Source: Streptomyces xanthophaeus
Lineage (GTDB): Bacteria; Actinomycetota; Actinomycetes; Streptomycetales; Streptomycetaceae
NCBI RefSeq assembly: GCF_000725805.1
Contig: NZ_JOFT01000071.1
Coordinates: 1 to 5,847 of the forward strand
Reading direction: 5' to 3'
Length of the DNA: 5,847 bases
This document shows positions 1-5,752 of this stretch, piece after piece. Numbering within the stretch: the stretch's first letter is position 1; every line of letters starts with the position of its first letter. The notes under the pieces are model-generated. The model had not been told where the DNA came from. It was given only the letters and a program-made list of their open reading frames with translations, and ran no database searches. Both the position numbers and the translations under genes were made by a program.

Positions 1-99
1 GACCTCCCGGGTGCCTGGAACGAGGTGCCGGAGAGCACGTACGGCGTCGTACAGCCCGGGGCCGACGAACTGAGGCCCTTCACCCCGATACCGGCCTGA
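1..99 (+). CDS. C-terminal end of an unrecognised protein (partial)
   Basis: Frame 1 is open from the first base to a TGA at 97-99 and gives 32 residues ending in LRPFTPIPA. Codon use is strongly G/C at third positions, which supports real coding. The tail is Pro-rich and acidic, with no membrane segment or motif I can name, so no function is offered. The stop lies only 23 nt before the next start, so this gene probably shares a transcript with the two membrane-protein genes that follow. The 5' end is outside the window. Confidence 0.6.
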   Translation, partial: DLPGAWNEVPESTYGVVQPGADELRPFTPIPA

Positions 100-110
100 C
101 CCCGACCGAC

Positions 111-116
111 AGGAGA
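111..116 (+). promoter_or_regulatory. Ribosome binding site for the PLDc_N/SHOCT gene
   Basis: AGGAGA lies 6 nt before the ATG at 123. It sets that start and shows the gene is translated independently of the upstream gene. Confidence 0.75.
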
Positions 117-122
117 CCGACG

Positions 123-536
123 ATGAACGGTGCGACGCTCTATCTGGCAGCGGACTACCCGCTGCTGGACGTGTTCTGGACCATGATGCTGTTCTTCTTC
201 TGGATCCTGTGGTTCATGCTGCTCTTCCGCGTCATCGGCGACATCTTCCGGGACGACGGGATGAACGGCTGGGGGAAGGCGGGATGGACCGCCTTCGTCA
301 TCCTGCTGCCCTACCTGGGCGTGTTCGTGTACCTGATCGCCAGGGGGCGGGGGATGGGCGAACGCGAGATGAAGCGGGTCGAGCAGAATGAGCAGGCCTT
401 CCGCTCCTACGTACGCGAGAGCGCCGCCCCCAGGAGCAACGCCGAGGACCTGTCCCGGCTCGCCGAGCTCAAGAACCGCGGAGACATCACGGAAGCCGAG
501 TACCAGCAGGCCAAGGCCAAGGTCCTCGCGTCCTGA
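123..536 (+). CDS. PLDc_N-like membrane protein with C-terminal SHOCT domain
   Basis: This is a 137-residue protein of unknown function found widely in actinomycetes. Two hydrophobic segments (about residues 15-36 and 53-73) flank a short polar loop. The second, following GWGKAGW and ending PYLGVFVYLIARG, resembles the phospholipase-D-nuclease N-terminal (PLDc_N) membrane module, but no catalytic HKD motif is present. A charged, probably helical linker (about 75-105) leads to a SHOCT domain at about 106-135, with the pattern LxxLxxLKNRGDITEAEYQQAK. The ATG has a good AGGAGA site 6 nt upstream. It sits between an unrecognised gene and a GAP-like membrane protein, all on the same strand with short gaps, suggesting an operon. 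A role in envelope organisation or in oligomerisation through SHOCT is inference only. Confidence 0.9.
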   Translation: MNGATLYLAADYPLLDVFWTMMLFFFWILWFMLLFRVIGDIFRDDGMNGWGKAGWTAFVILLPYLGVFVYLIARGRGMGEREMKRVEQNEQAFRSYVRESAAPRSNAEDLSRLAELKNRGDITEAEYQQAKAKVLAS

Positions 537-570
537 GGACGCCGTACCGGCAGCCGTACGGCAACCGCAG

Positions 571-576
571 AGGAGA
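571..576 (+). promoter_or_regulatory. Ribosome binding site for the GAP-like gene
   Basis: AGGAGA lies 8 nt before the ATG at 585. The 48-nt gap between the genes also holds the perfect 10-bp palindrome GCCGTACGGC (553-562), a common sort of sequence in such genomes and not assigned a role. Confidence 0.7.
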
Positions 577-584
577 GGCACCTC

Positions 585-1250
585 ATGGTGCTCGACCTGA
601 TCCTCATCGGCCTGGCCGTCACGCTCTTCCCCTTGCCGATCATGGCCTTCGTCCTCGTCGTCTCCGCACCCCGAGGCGTCCACAAGGGGCTGGCGTTCAT
701 CCTGGCCTGGCTGGCCTGCCTGGTGGCCGTCATAGCGATCGTCCTGTTCCTCACCGGCGGCCAGCCGCCGCCGCCCCGCTCCCCGCCCTCCATCGGGGCA
801 CTCGTCGCCACGCTGGTCATCGGTGTGGGGCTGATCGTCTACAGCGAGCACAGACGTCGCCGGCACCGCCGTACGGGGCCGGCTCCGAAGCGGGAGACTG
901 CCGGGACCTCGCTGTCCTCACGCATGGACGACGCGACCGGATGGTCCGCCGCCGCGCTCGCCGTGCTCCTGCAGCCCTGGGGGATGGTCGGCGCCGCTGC
1001 CGCCACCGTCGTGCAGGCCGACCTCTCCCACGGGGCGACCTACGTGGCCCTGGCCGGGTTCTGCCTGCTGGCGACCTCCAGCCTGCTGGCCATGGAGCTG
1101 TACATGGTGTTCGCGCCGGAAAGGGCCCAACTCGTCCTGACCGGCCTGCGCGCATGGCTCCAGAGCCACAAGGACCAGGCGGTCGTGGTCGTCTGCCTCC
1201 TGCTCGGCCTGTGGCTCGTCGGCAGGAGCCTCTACCAGCTCACGGGCTGA
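585..1250 (+). CDS. GAP/Sap-like integral membrane protein
   Basis: A 221-residue protein with about six hydrophobic segments (roughly 5-25, 33-55, 70-87, 119-140, 150-175 and 198-216). The N-terminal PLPIMAFVLVVSAPRG followed by GLAFILAW, and the C-terminal RAWLQSHKDQAVVVV followed by LGLWLVG, match the pattern of the GAP family (Sap, sulfolipid-1-addressing protein), whose mycobacterial members act in export or localisation of surface glycolipids. A basic cytoplasmic-type loop (about 88-103, rich in Arg and His) separates the third and fourth helices. Length is usual for the family. It lies 48 nt downstream of the PLDc_N/SHOCT gene and is followed at once by a strong hairpin, so it looks like the last gene of that operon. 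The family assignment is by eye, and the substrate is unknown. Confidence 0.85.
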   Translation: MVLDLILIGLAVTLFPLPIMAFVLVVSAPRGVHKGLAFILAWLACLVAVIAIVLFLTGGQPPPPRSPPSIGALVATLVIGVGLIVYSEHRRRRHRRTGPAPKRETAGTSLSSRMDDATGWSAAALAVLLQPWGMVGAAAATVVQADLSHGATYVALAGFCLLATSSLLAMELYMVFAPERAQLVLTGLRAWLQSHKDQAVVVVCLLLGLWLVGRSLYQLTG

Positions 1251-1255
1251 ACCCC

Positions 1256-1288
1256 CCGAGAGGCGCCGGGACTTCAGGCGCCTCTCGG
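1256..1288. terminator. 12-bp GC hairpin between convergent genes
   Basis: CCGAGAGGCGCC (1256-1267) and its exact reverse complement GGCGCCTCTCGG (1277-1288) flank a 9-nt loop. The stem starts 5 nt after the GAP-like gene stop and lies 54 nt past the stop of the minus-strand SHOCT gene, so it can serve both. There is no clear T-tract on either side, as is common for Streptomyces terminators. Confidence 0.8.
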
Positions 1289-1337
1289 CCTGTGGAGCTG
1301 CCGGGCCTGAGGAGTCGCCAGGCCTGAGGAGCTGCCG
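1287..1337. repeat. Three-unit 17-bp imperfect tandem repeat
   Basis: Three adjacent 17-bp units start at 1287, 1304 and 1321. All begin GGCCTG; units 2 and 3 share GGCCTGAGGAG, and units 1 and 3 share GGAGCTGCCG. Units 1 and 3 differ at one position. A weaker fourth unit (1338-1354, with CAGGAG in register) runs into the 3' end of the minus-strand SHOCT gene, whose stop is at 1343-1345. Unit 1 overlaps the last two bases of the hairpin. Confidence 0.65.
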
Positions 1338-1342
1338 GGACG

Positions 1343-1630
1343 TCAGGAGCCGAGGAGCCTGCTCTTCTGCTCCGCGAACTCCGCCTCGGTCAGGATTCCC
1401 TGCTCCTTCAGCGCTCCGAGCTCCTTGAGCTGGGCGATCCGACTGCTCATGTCGTCGGCCGGCGGCTGTGCGGGGGCCGGGGGAGGGGCCGGCGCAGCCT
1501 GCTGCTCGTAGGCCTGCGGCTCCTGCTGGGCCCATCGACCCGCCTGGCGCCGCGAGACCCGGTTGGAGACCGCCGTCGCCGTACCGGCGACCACCGCGGT
1601 GCGTGCTACTCCTCGAAGAAGACCGGACAC
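1343..1630 (-). CDS. Small SHOCT-domain protein
   Basis: A 95-residue protein starting at GTG (complement of 1628-1630), chosen because AGGAGAA lies a few nucleotides upstream and because the N-terminus MSGLLRGVARTAVVAGTATA is the form typical of this Streptomyces family. An upstream ATG at 1759 would add 43 Arg/Pro/Cys-rich residues without family character. Residues about 5-22 are a short hydrophobic or amphipathic stretch, 24-33 are basic, 34-59 are a Gln/Pro/Ala-rich linker, and 60-93 form the SHOCT domain (LKELGALKEQGILTEAEF). Function is unknown; SHOCT is a short C-terminal domain thought to mediate protein association. It converges with the GAP-like gene and diverges from clc. It is the second SHOCT protein in the window, but with a different N-terminal half. 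Confidence 0.88.
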   Translation of the reverse strand: MSGLLRGVARTAVVAGTATAVSNRVSRRQAGRWAQQEPQAYEQQAAPAPPPAPAQPPADDMSSRIAQLKELGALKEQGILTEAEFAEQKSRLLGS

Positions 1631-1635
1631 GTCGC

Positions 1636-1643
1636 TTCTCCTC
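1636..1643 (-). promoter_or_regulatory. Ribosome binding site fixing the GTG start of the SHOCT gene
   Basis: On the minus strand GAGGAGAA precedes the GTG at 1630 by 5 nt (7 nt counted from the AGGAG core). No other in-frame start upstream has a comparable site. Confidence 0.75.
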
Positions 1644-1658
1644 ACCGACCGGGCGCAG

Positions 1659-1673
1659 GCCGGACAGTCCGGC
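1659..1673. promoter_or_regulatory. 15-bp palindrome, candidate operator
   Basis: GCCGGAC-A-GTCCGGC is a perfect inverted repeat of 7-bp arms around one base, 28 bp upstream of the SHOCT GTG. Its position suits an operator or a leader hairpin. No regulator is encoded in the window, and GC-rich DNA yields such repeats by chance fairly often. Confidence 0.35.
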
Positions 1674-1855
1674 TGAAGGCGCCCCGGCCTCCCTTCCAGC
1701 ATGGCACCGATGGGTGGCTGCGCGCCCTGCGGGACCGGCCCGGCGGCGGAGACGGCCATCCGGGCGGATCATCGGACCGGGGACCGCACGCGCTCCCCGT
1801 CCCCTTCCGCCCCTCCCGTCGGCACACGGCGGCCGCCCGGAAAGGAATCCCGGCC

Positions 1856-1882
1856 ATGGGCAAGGAAGCAGGAGATCCATGA
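1856..1882 (+). CDS. Possible 8-residue leader ORF overlapping the clc start
   Basis: ATG at 1856 is followed by GGC AAG GAA GCA GGA GAT CCA and TGA (1880-1882), encoding MGKEAGDP. AAAGGA at 1841-1846 lies 9 nt before the ATG. Its stop overlaps the clc start as ATGA, the usual arrangement for translational coupling, and the clc ribosome site lies inside it. It is too short to judge by codon use and could be chance. If translated, its role would be to control clc translation rather than to make a functional peptide. Confidence 0.3.
   Translation: MGKEAGDP
1870..1875 (+). promoter_or_regulatory. Ribosome binding site for clc, short spacing
   Basis: AGGAGA ends only 3 nt before the ATG at 1879 (4 nt from the AGGAG core), closer than usual. 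It is still the best site near the start of the CLC-like sequence. Confidence 0.5.
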
Positions 1883-3228
1883 CGGAGCCGACCCCCCGAG
1901 AGGGTGCCTGCGCCGACGGGCGGCACCCGGGACAACCGGAAGAGGCGGACCGGTTGCGGGACATCCTGCGCGCGCCCGGCTACCTCAAGATCCTCGTCGT
2001 CTCCGCCGCCATCGGCGTCCCGGTGTCGCTGATCGCGTTCTGGTTCCTCGTCGGGCTGCACGAACTGGAGCACGTCCTGTGGACGGACCTGCCGCAGTCC
2101 CTGGGGCGGGACGCGCCCCCGTGGTGGTGGCCGCTGCCCCTGCTGCTGGTCGCCGGAGCCGTCGTCGGTCTGGTCGCCACGCGTCTGCCCGGAGCGGGCG
2201 GTCACGTTCCCGCCGAGGGGCTGCACGCCGGAGGCACCTCAGCGGCCACGCTGCCGGGTGTCCTGCTCGCCGCAGCGGCGAGCCTGCCGTTCGGAGCGGT
2301 CCTGGGGCCGGAGGCGCCGCTCATCGCGCTGGGCGCCGGACTGGCCATGCTCTTCCGCGACCTCACCCGTACCGCGGGGACCCGGCAGGCCACGGCGCTG
2401 CTCGGCGCGGCCGGTGCCGCCGCCGCCATCGCGGCGATCTTCGGCAACCCGGTGATCGCGGCCGTCCTGCTGATCGAGGTGGCGGGGGTGGGCGGGCCGC
2501 AGCTCTTCGCGGTCATGCTGCCCGCCCTGCTCTCCAGCGGGGTCGGATCCCTGGTCTTCACCGGCTTCGGGCGGTGGACCGGGCTGGACACGGGCAGCCT
2601 CAGCCTCGCCATGTCGGTGCCCCTGCCGCGGCTGGACGCGGCGGACGTGCTCTGGACGGTCCTCATGGCCGTCGCCCTGGCCCTCTCGCTGCACCCGGTG
2701 CTGGGGGCGGGGCGCCGCATCGCCGCGTACGTCTCGGGCCGCGTGCTTCCCCGTACGGTGCTGTGCGCGCTCGGCGCCGGGTCCTGCGCGGCCCTGTACG
2801 CCCTGACCACCGGACGTACGCCCGCGGACGTCGCCCTGTCGGGCCAGGCCGCGCTGAGCCGGCTGGGCGGCGACCCCCACGCCTGGGGCGTGGGCGCGCT
2901 GCTCGCCGTGATCCTGCTCAAGGGAGCGGCGTACGCCCTCTGCCTGGGCAGCCTGCGCGGCGGACCCGTCTTCCCCGCGCTCTTCCTCGGAGCCGCGACC
3001 GGCGTCCTCCTGGCTCCCCTCCCGGGCCTCGGCGTGGTGCCGGCCATGGCCGCGGGCATGGCGGCGGCCACGGCCGCCACCCTCCGTCTGCCGGTCAGCA
3101 GCGTGGTGCTGGTCGTCCTGCTGCTGGGCAGTGTCGCCATGATGCCGGTGGTGATCCTCGCGGTCGTGGTCGCCTTCGTCACCACCGAACTCCTGCCCGA
3201 ACGCGAGCCGTTGCCGGCGCCGTCCTGA
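1879..3228 (+). CDS. CLC-family chloride channel/transporter, non-canonical
   Basis: A 449-residue polytopic membrane protein, about the usual length for bacterial CLC proteins. Hydrophobic segments run from about residue 36 to 436. CLC signatures in order: GAGGHVPAEG (105-114) where GSGIP would be, GPEAPLIALG (143-152) corresponding to G(K/R)EGP with the gating Glu kept as E145, FGNPVIAAVLLIE (188-200), and GGPVFPALFLG (361-371) corresponding to GxFxP. By eye, the anion-site Ser is not obvious, the second Glu of the usual IEE is Val201, and the C-terminal Tyr region has only small hydrophobic residues. It may therefore be a channel or an uncoupled carrier rather than a Cl-/H+ antiporter. No CBS domains follow. 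The ATG at 1879 was chosen because AGGAGA lies just before it and because the open frame upstream is Arg/Pro-rich and reads through the divergent SHOCT gene. Confidence 0.88.
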   Translation: MTEPTPREGACADGRHPGQPEEADRLRDILRAPGYLKILVVSAAIGVPVSLIAFWFLVGLHELEHVLWTDLPQSLGRDAPPWWWPLPLLLVAGAVVGLVATRLPGAGGHVPAEGLHAGGTSAATLPGVLLAAAASLPFGAVLGPEAPLIALGAGLAMLFRDLTRTAGTRQATALLGAAGAAAAIAAIFGNPVIAAVLLIEVAGVGGPQLFAVMLPALLSSGVGSLVFTGFGRWTGLDTGSLSLAMSVPLPRLDAADVLWTVLMAVALALSLHPVLGAGRRIAAYVSGRVLPRTVLCALGAGSCAALYALTTGRTPADVALSGQAALSRLGGDPHAWGVGALLAVILLKGAAYALCLGSLRGGPVFPALFLGAATGVLLAPLPGLGVVPAMAAGMAAATAATLRLPVSSVVLVVLLLGSVAMMPVVILAVVVAFVTTELLPEREPLPAPS

Positions 3229-3238
3229 CAGCCGACGT

Positions 3239-3258
3239 CACCGGCCGAGGCGCCGGTG
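3239..3258. terminator. Hairpin between convergent clc and sulfatase genes
   Basis: CACCGGC (3239-3245) and GCCGGTG (3252-3258) form a 7-bp stem with a 6-nt loop, in the middle of the 44-bp gap between the clc stop (3228) and the sulfatase stop (3273). The position fits a shared bidirectional terminator. The stem is short and lacks a T-tract. Confidence 0.55.
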
Positions 3259-3272
3259 GACCGCGTGCCGCG

Positions 3273-5639
3273 TCATTCGAAGGCGGCGGCTGCCTCCCGC
3301 AGGGCGCGGGCCACCAGTGCCGGGTCGTAGGGCGCCTGTGCGCCGGGGGTGTAGGTCACCGAGCGCAGGGCGCCGGTGTAGCGGAAGCTGCGATGGCGTT
3401 CGTGGACCGGCCAGGAGACGGGGGACCTGCGGTCCACGCCGACGCTGATGCCTTGCAGCGGCGCCATGCCGATGAGCTGGTGGACGCGGTCCGACCGGCC
3501 GGTCTCGACACCGTCGACCAGGATGCGGAACTCCCAGCGCAGCCCCTCCACCGCGGTGGCCGAGAGCGTGACCGTCCGGCGTCCCGCGGGCAGCGGACCG
3601 GCGTCCGTCTCGTGCAGCTCGCCGTACTCGTTGTAGGCGAACCACAGCCGGCCGTCCTCCACGTACAGGCTGTAGCCGCCGCCCTGGTCGCCGTGCGAGA
3701 CCAGCACGCCCTGGTCCGACGCGGCGTGCTCGTCCAGTGCGACGGTGACGTCGAAGGAGCGGAAGGAGATGAGCCGGGAGGAGCGGTACCGCTCCAGCTC
3801 GGGTGTGCCCGCCAGCAGGGTGAGGGGCCGCTGGAACCGTTCCTCGGCCGGGTTGCGCCTGGCCAGGGCGCCGGTGCCGTCGAGGAGGGGGAAGACGCCG
3901 TTGCGCCGGGCCGCCGACTCCCAGGCCGCAGCCAGTTCCTTCACCACCTCCGGGTGGTCCTGGGCGACGTCCACGGTCTCGGTCGGGTCCGTGCGCAGGT
4001 CGTACAGCGCCCATTCGCCGTCGTCGTACGGTGCGCCGGGACGGTGGAGCGTGACCAGCTTCCAGCCGTCGCGGTAGTAACTGCGGTTGCCCGACATCTC
4101 GCAGTACTGCTCGGTGTGGGCGCTGGGCGTACGGGCGTCGCGCAGGACGGGCGCGAAGCTGACGCCGTCCAGCTCCTGGGCGGGCCGCGAGCGCCACAGC
4201 TCCGGGCGTCGTACGCCCGCGAGTTCCAGGAGGGTGGGGGTGATGTCGGTGACGTACTGGTACTGGAGGCGGACCCCGGAGTCCTCCTCGGCGCGGCGCA
4301 GCCCCTCGGGCCAGGAGATGACGAAGGGCACGCGTACGCCGCCCGCGTAGGTCTGGCCCTTGTAGAGCCGGAAGGGGGTGTTGGAGGCCATGCCCCAGCC
4401 GCGCGGGTAGTGCACCAGGCTCTGCGGACCGCCGATGAGATCGGTGTCCCGGTCCACGTCCGGGTTCCAGTCGTCGGGGACGGGCTGGTGGACGAAGCGG
4501 CTGAAGTAGCTGCGGGTGCCCTCGGCGCCGCCTTCGCCGGTGCCGCCGTTGTCGGAGGTGAAGACGATGACGGTGTTGTCGAGTTCACCGAGTGCGCGCA
4601 GGGTCTCGGTGAGGCGCCCGAGGTTCTGGTCGATGTTGTCGACCATCGCCGCGTAGACCTCCATGTAGCGGGCGTAGCGGCGCCGTTGCCCGGGTGTCAG
4701 CTCCTCCCAGGGGCCTACGTCCAAACCGGCCTCGGAGTTGCGGTCGGGCAGGGCGGTGCCCTCGGGGAAGAGGCCGTCGGCGATCTGCCGGGCGAAGCGG
4801 GTGTCGCGCAGGGCGTCCCAGCCGCCGTCGTAGTGCCCGCGCCGGCGTTCGATGTCGGCGGGCTTGGCCTGGAGGGGGCCGTGGACGGCGTTGTGCGCCA
4901 CGTAGAGGAAGAACGGCTTGTCGGGGTCGTGCGCGCGGAGCGACTTCACCATCGAGATGGCCTGGTCGGTGATGTCGTCGGTGTAGTAGTAGCCGTCGGG
5001 CAGCTCGTCGATGTCCAGCGGGCTGTTGTCGCGGACCAGCTGGTGCGGGTGGAAGAGACTGGTCAGGCCCTCCAGTACGCCGTAGTACTGGTCGAAGCCC
5101 TTCTGCAGGGGCCAGTTGCGCCGGTCGTCGGCGGCGTTGGAGGCGGAGTCGCGGGTGAGGTGCCACTTGCCGACGGCGTACGTGGCGTAGCCCGCGTCGT
5201 GCAGAACCTCGGCGAGGGTGGGGACGTCCTGGCCGACCTCCATGCCGTAGCCGGGGAAACCGGGGTCGGAATTGGCGACCGTCGCGTACCCGACGCGGTG
5301 CGGGTTGAGACCGGTGAGCAGGGCGGCGCGGGCCGGGGAGCACAGCGGCATGGTGTGGTAGTTGGCCAGGCGCAGGCCGCGCTCGGCCAGTCCGTCCAGC
5401 ACGGGGGTGGGGATCTCGGAGCCGAACGGGCCGATGTCGCTGTAGCCCATGTCGTCGACGAGGACCACGACGATGTTCGGCGCGCGGTGTCCGGGCCGGC
5501 GCGGCGGCTGCCAGGCGGGTTCGGACTCGGCGAAGGTGCGGCCGACACGGCCCGCGAAGCCCTCGTAGGGATCACGGCGGTGCGGGCTGCCGGGAGCGCT
5601 GGGGGCGCCGGGGGCGGCGGGTGTGCTCGGGCTGGTCAC
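3273..5639 (-). CDS. Type I (formylglycine) sulfatase with C-terminal extension
   Basis: A 788-residue arylsulfatase-type sulfate ester hydrolase. The active site looks complete: metal ligands D62-D63 (VDDMG), formylglycine Cys in CSPARAALLTG (C100, R104), GKWH (K158, H160), H253 (HGPLQA), SDNGG (D363, N364) and K427 (LYKGQTYAGG). Cys100 needs oxidation by a formylglycine-generating enzyme, which is not in this window. Residues 1-50 are Pro/Ala-rich and not a signal peptide, so a cytoplasmic enzyme is likely. The alkaline-phosphatase-like core ends near 580. Residues about 605-765 alternate in beta-strand style, as in a concanavalin A/LamG-like sandwich, giving the near-790 length also seen in large mycobacterial arylsulfatases. 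The GTG start is supported by GAAGGAG 8 nt upstream; an ATG at 5726 would add 29 residues reading through a hairpin. The true substrate is unknown. Confidence 0.93.
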   Translation of the reverse strand: MTSPSTPAAPGAPSAPGSPHRRDPYEGFAGRVGRTFAESEPAWQPPRRPGHRAPNIVVVLVDDMGYSDIGPFGSEIPTPVLDGLAERGLRLANYHTMPLCSPARAALLTGLNPHRVGYATVANSDPGFPGYGMEVGQDVPTLAEVLHDAGYATYAVGKWHLTRDSASNAADDRRNWPLQKGFDQYYGVLEGLTSLFHPHQLVRDNSPLDIDELPDGYYYTDDITDQAISMVKSLRAHDPDKPFFLYVAHNAVHGPLQAKPADIERRRGHYDGGWDALRDTRFARQIADGLFPEGTALPDRNSEAGLDVGPWEELTPGQRRRYARYMEVYAAMVDNIDQNLGRLTETLRALGELDNTVIVFTSDNGGTGEGGAEGTRSYFSRFVHQPVPDDWNPDVDRDTDLIGGPQSLVHYPRGWGMASNTPFRLYKGQTYAGGVRVPFVISWPEGLRRAEEDSGVRLQYQYVTDITPTLLELAGVRRPELWRSRPAQELDGVSFAPVLRDARTPSAHTEQYCEMSGNRSYYRDGWKLVTLHRPGAPYDDGEWALYDLRTDPTETVDVAQDHPEVVKELAAAWESAARRNGVFPLLDGTGALARRNPAEERFQRPLTLLAGTPELERYRSSRLISFRSFDVTVALDEHAASDQGVLVSHGDQGGGYSLYVEDGRLWFAYNEYGELHETDAGPLPAGRRTVTLSATAVEGLRWEFRILVDGVETGRSDRVHQLIGMAPLQGISVGVDRRSPVSWPVHERHRSFRYTGALRSVTYTPGAQAPYDPALVARALREAAAAFE

Positions 5640-5647
5640 GGGCGAAG

Positions 5648-5654
5648 CTCCTTC
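5648..5654 (-). promoter_or_regulatory. Ribosome binding site fixing the sulfatase GTG start
   Basis: GAAGGAG on the minus strand lies 8 nt before the GTG at 5639, a near-ideal site and spacing. Confidence 0.8.
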
Positions 5655-5696
5655 GGGACAGGGGGCGGGGCGGTCCGGCCCCGCGCGCGAACGGAC

Positions 5697-5728
5697 CGGT
5701 GGCCGGGGGCGGATGCCCCCGGCCACCG
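5697..5728 (-). terminator. 14-bp GC hairpin after the upstream minus-strand gene
   Basis: CGGTGGCCGGGGGC (5697-5710) pairs perfectly with GCCCCCGGCCACCG (5715-5728) around the 4-nt loop GGAT. It lies 24 nt past the stop of the minus-strand gene at the window edge. It may end that transcript fully, or partly, or protect its 3' end while some transcription continues into the sulfatase gene. There is no good T-tract on the minus-strand side; the TTTT (5732-5735) would follow the stem only for plus-strand transcription. Confidence 0.7.
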
Positions 5729-5752
5729 TGGTTTTGGCTTCGCCCTACGGGA

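Larger units (their letters stand above)
1631..1878. promoter_or_regulatory. Divergent spacer between SHOCT and clc genes
   Basis: The 248-bp spacer must contain the promoter of the minus-strand SHOCT gene and probably that of clc. No convincing -35/-10 pair was recognised in either direction, which is usual for GC-rich actinomycete promoters. It holds a 15-bp palindrome near the SHOCT start (1659-1673), a perfect GGCGGCCGCC palindrome (1828-1837), an AAAGGA site (1841-1846) and a possible short leader ORF (1856-1882). Confidence 0.55.
5640..5752 (-). promoter_or_regulatory. Structured 113-nt leader of the sulfatase gene
   Basis: The gap between the upstream stop and the sulfatase GTG holds three inverted repeats: a 14-bp stem (5697-5728), CGGTCCG/CGGACCG (5671-5677 with 5692-5698) and GCGGGGC/GCCCCGC (5665-5671 with 5678-5684). 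The middle pair overlaps both others, so they cannot all form together. The ribosome site GAAGGAG (5648-5654) is downstream of all of them. No clear promoter was seen, so read-through from the upstream gene is possible. Confidence 0.4.

Noticed and set aside
553..562. Perfect palindrome GCCGTACGGC between the PLDc_N/SHOCT and GAP-like genes
   Set aside because: CCGTACGG-type sequences are common in Streptomyces-like DNA, and the repeat has no loop or partner; chance is the simplest explanation.
1631..1759. Upstream ATG at 1759 for the minus-strand SHOCT gene
   Set aside because: The extra residues do not fit the family, and the GTG at 1630 has a near-perfect ribosome site.
1468..1878. Extension of the clc frame upstream to an ATG at 1468
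   Set aside because: The added 137 residues are Pro/Arg-rich, overlap the divergent SHOCT gene and its start region, and have no CLC character.
918..1964. A 348-codon minus-strand frame and other minus-strand frames over the GAP-like and clc genes (407-820, 817-1155, 1642-2226, 2202-3185, 2239-2880)
   Set aside because: These are Arg/Pro/Gly-rich shadow frames of recognisable genes, with no motifs or good ribosome sites.
5640..5726. Upstream ATG at 5726 for the sulfatase
   Set aside because: It would place the start inside a 14-bp hairpin and add low-complexity residues; the GTG at 5639 has GAAGGAG at ideal spacing.
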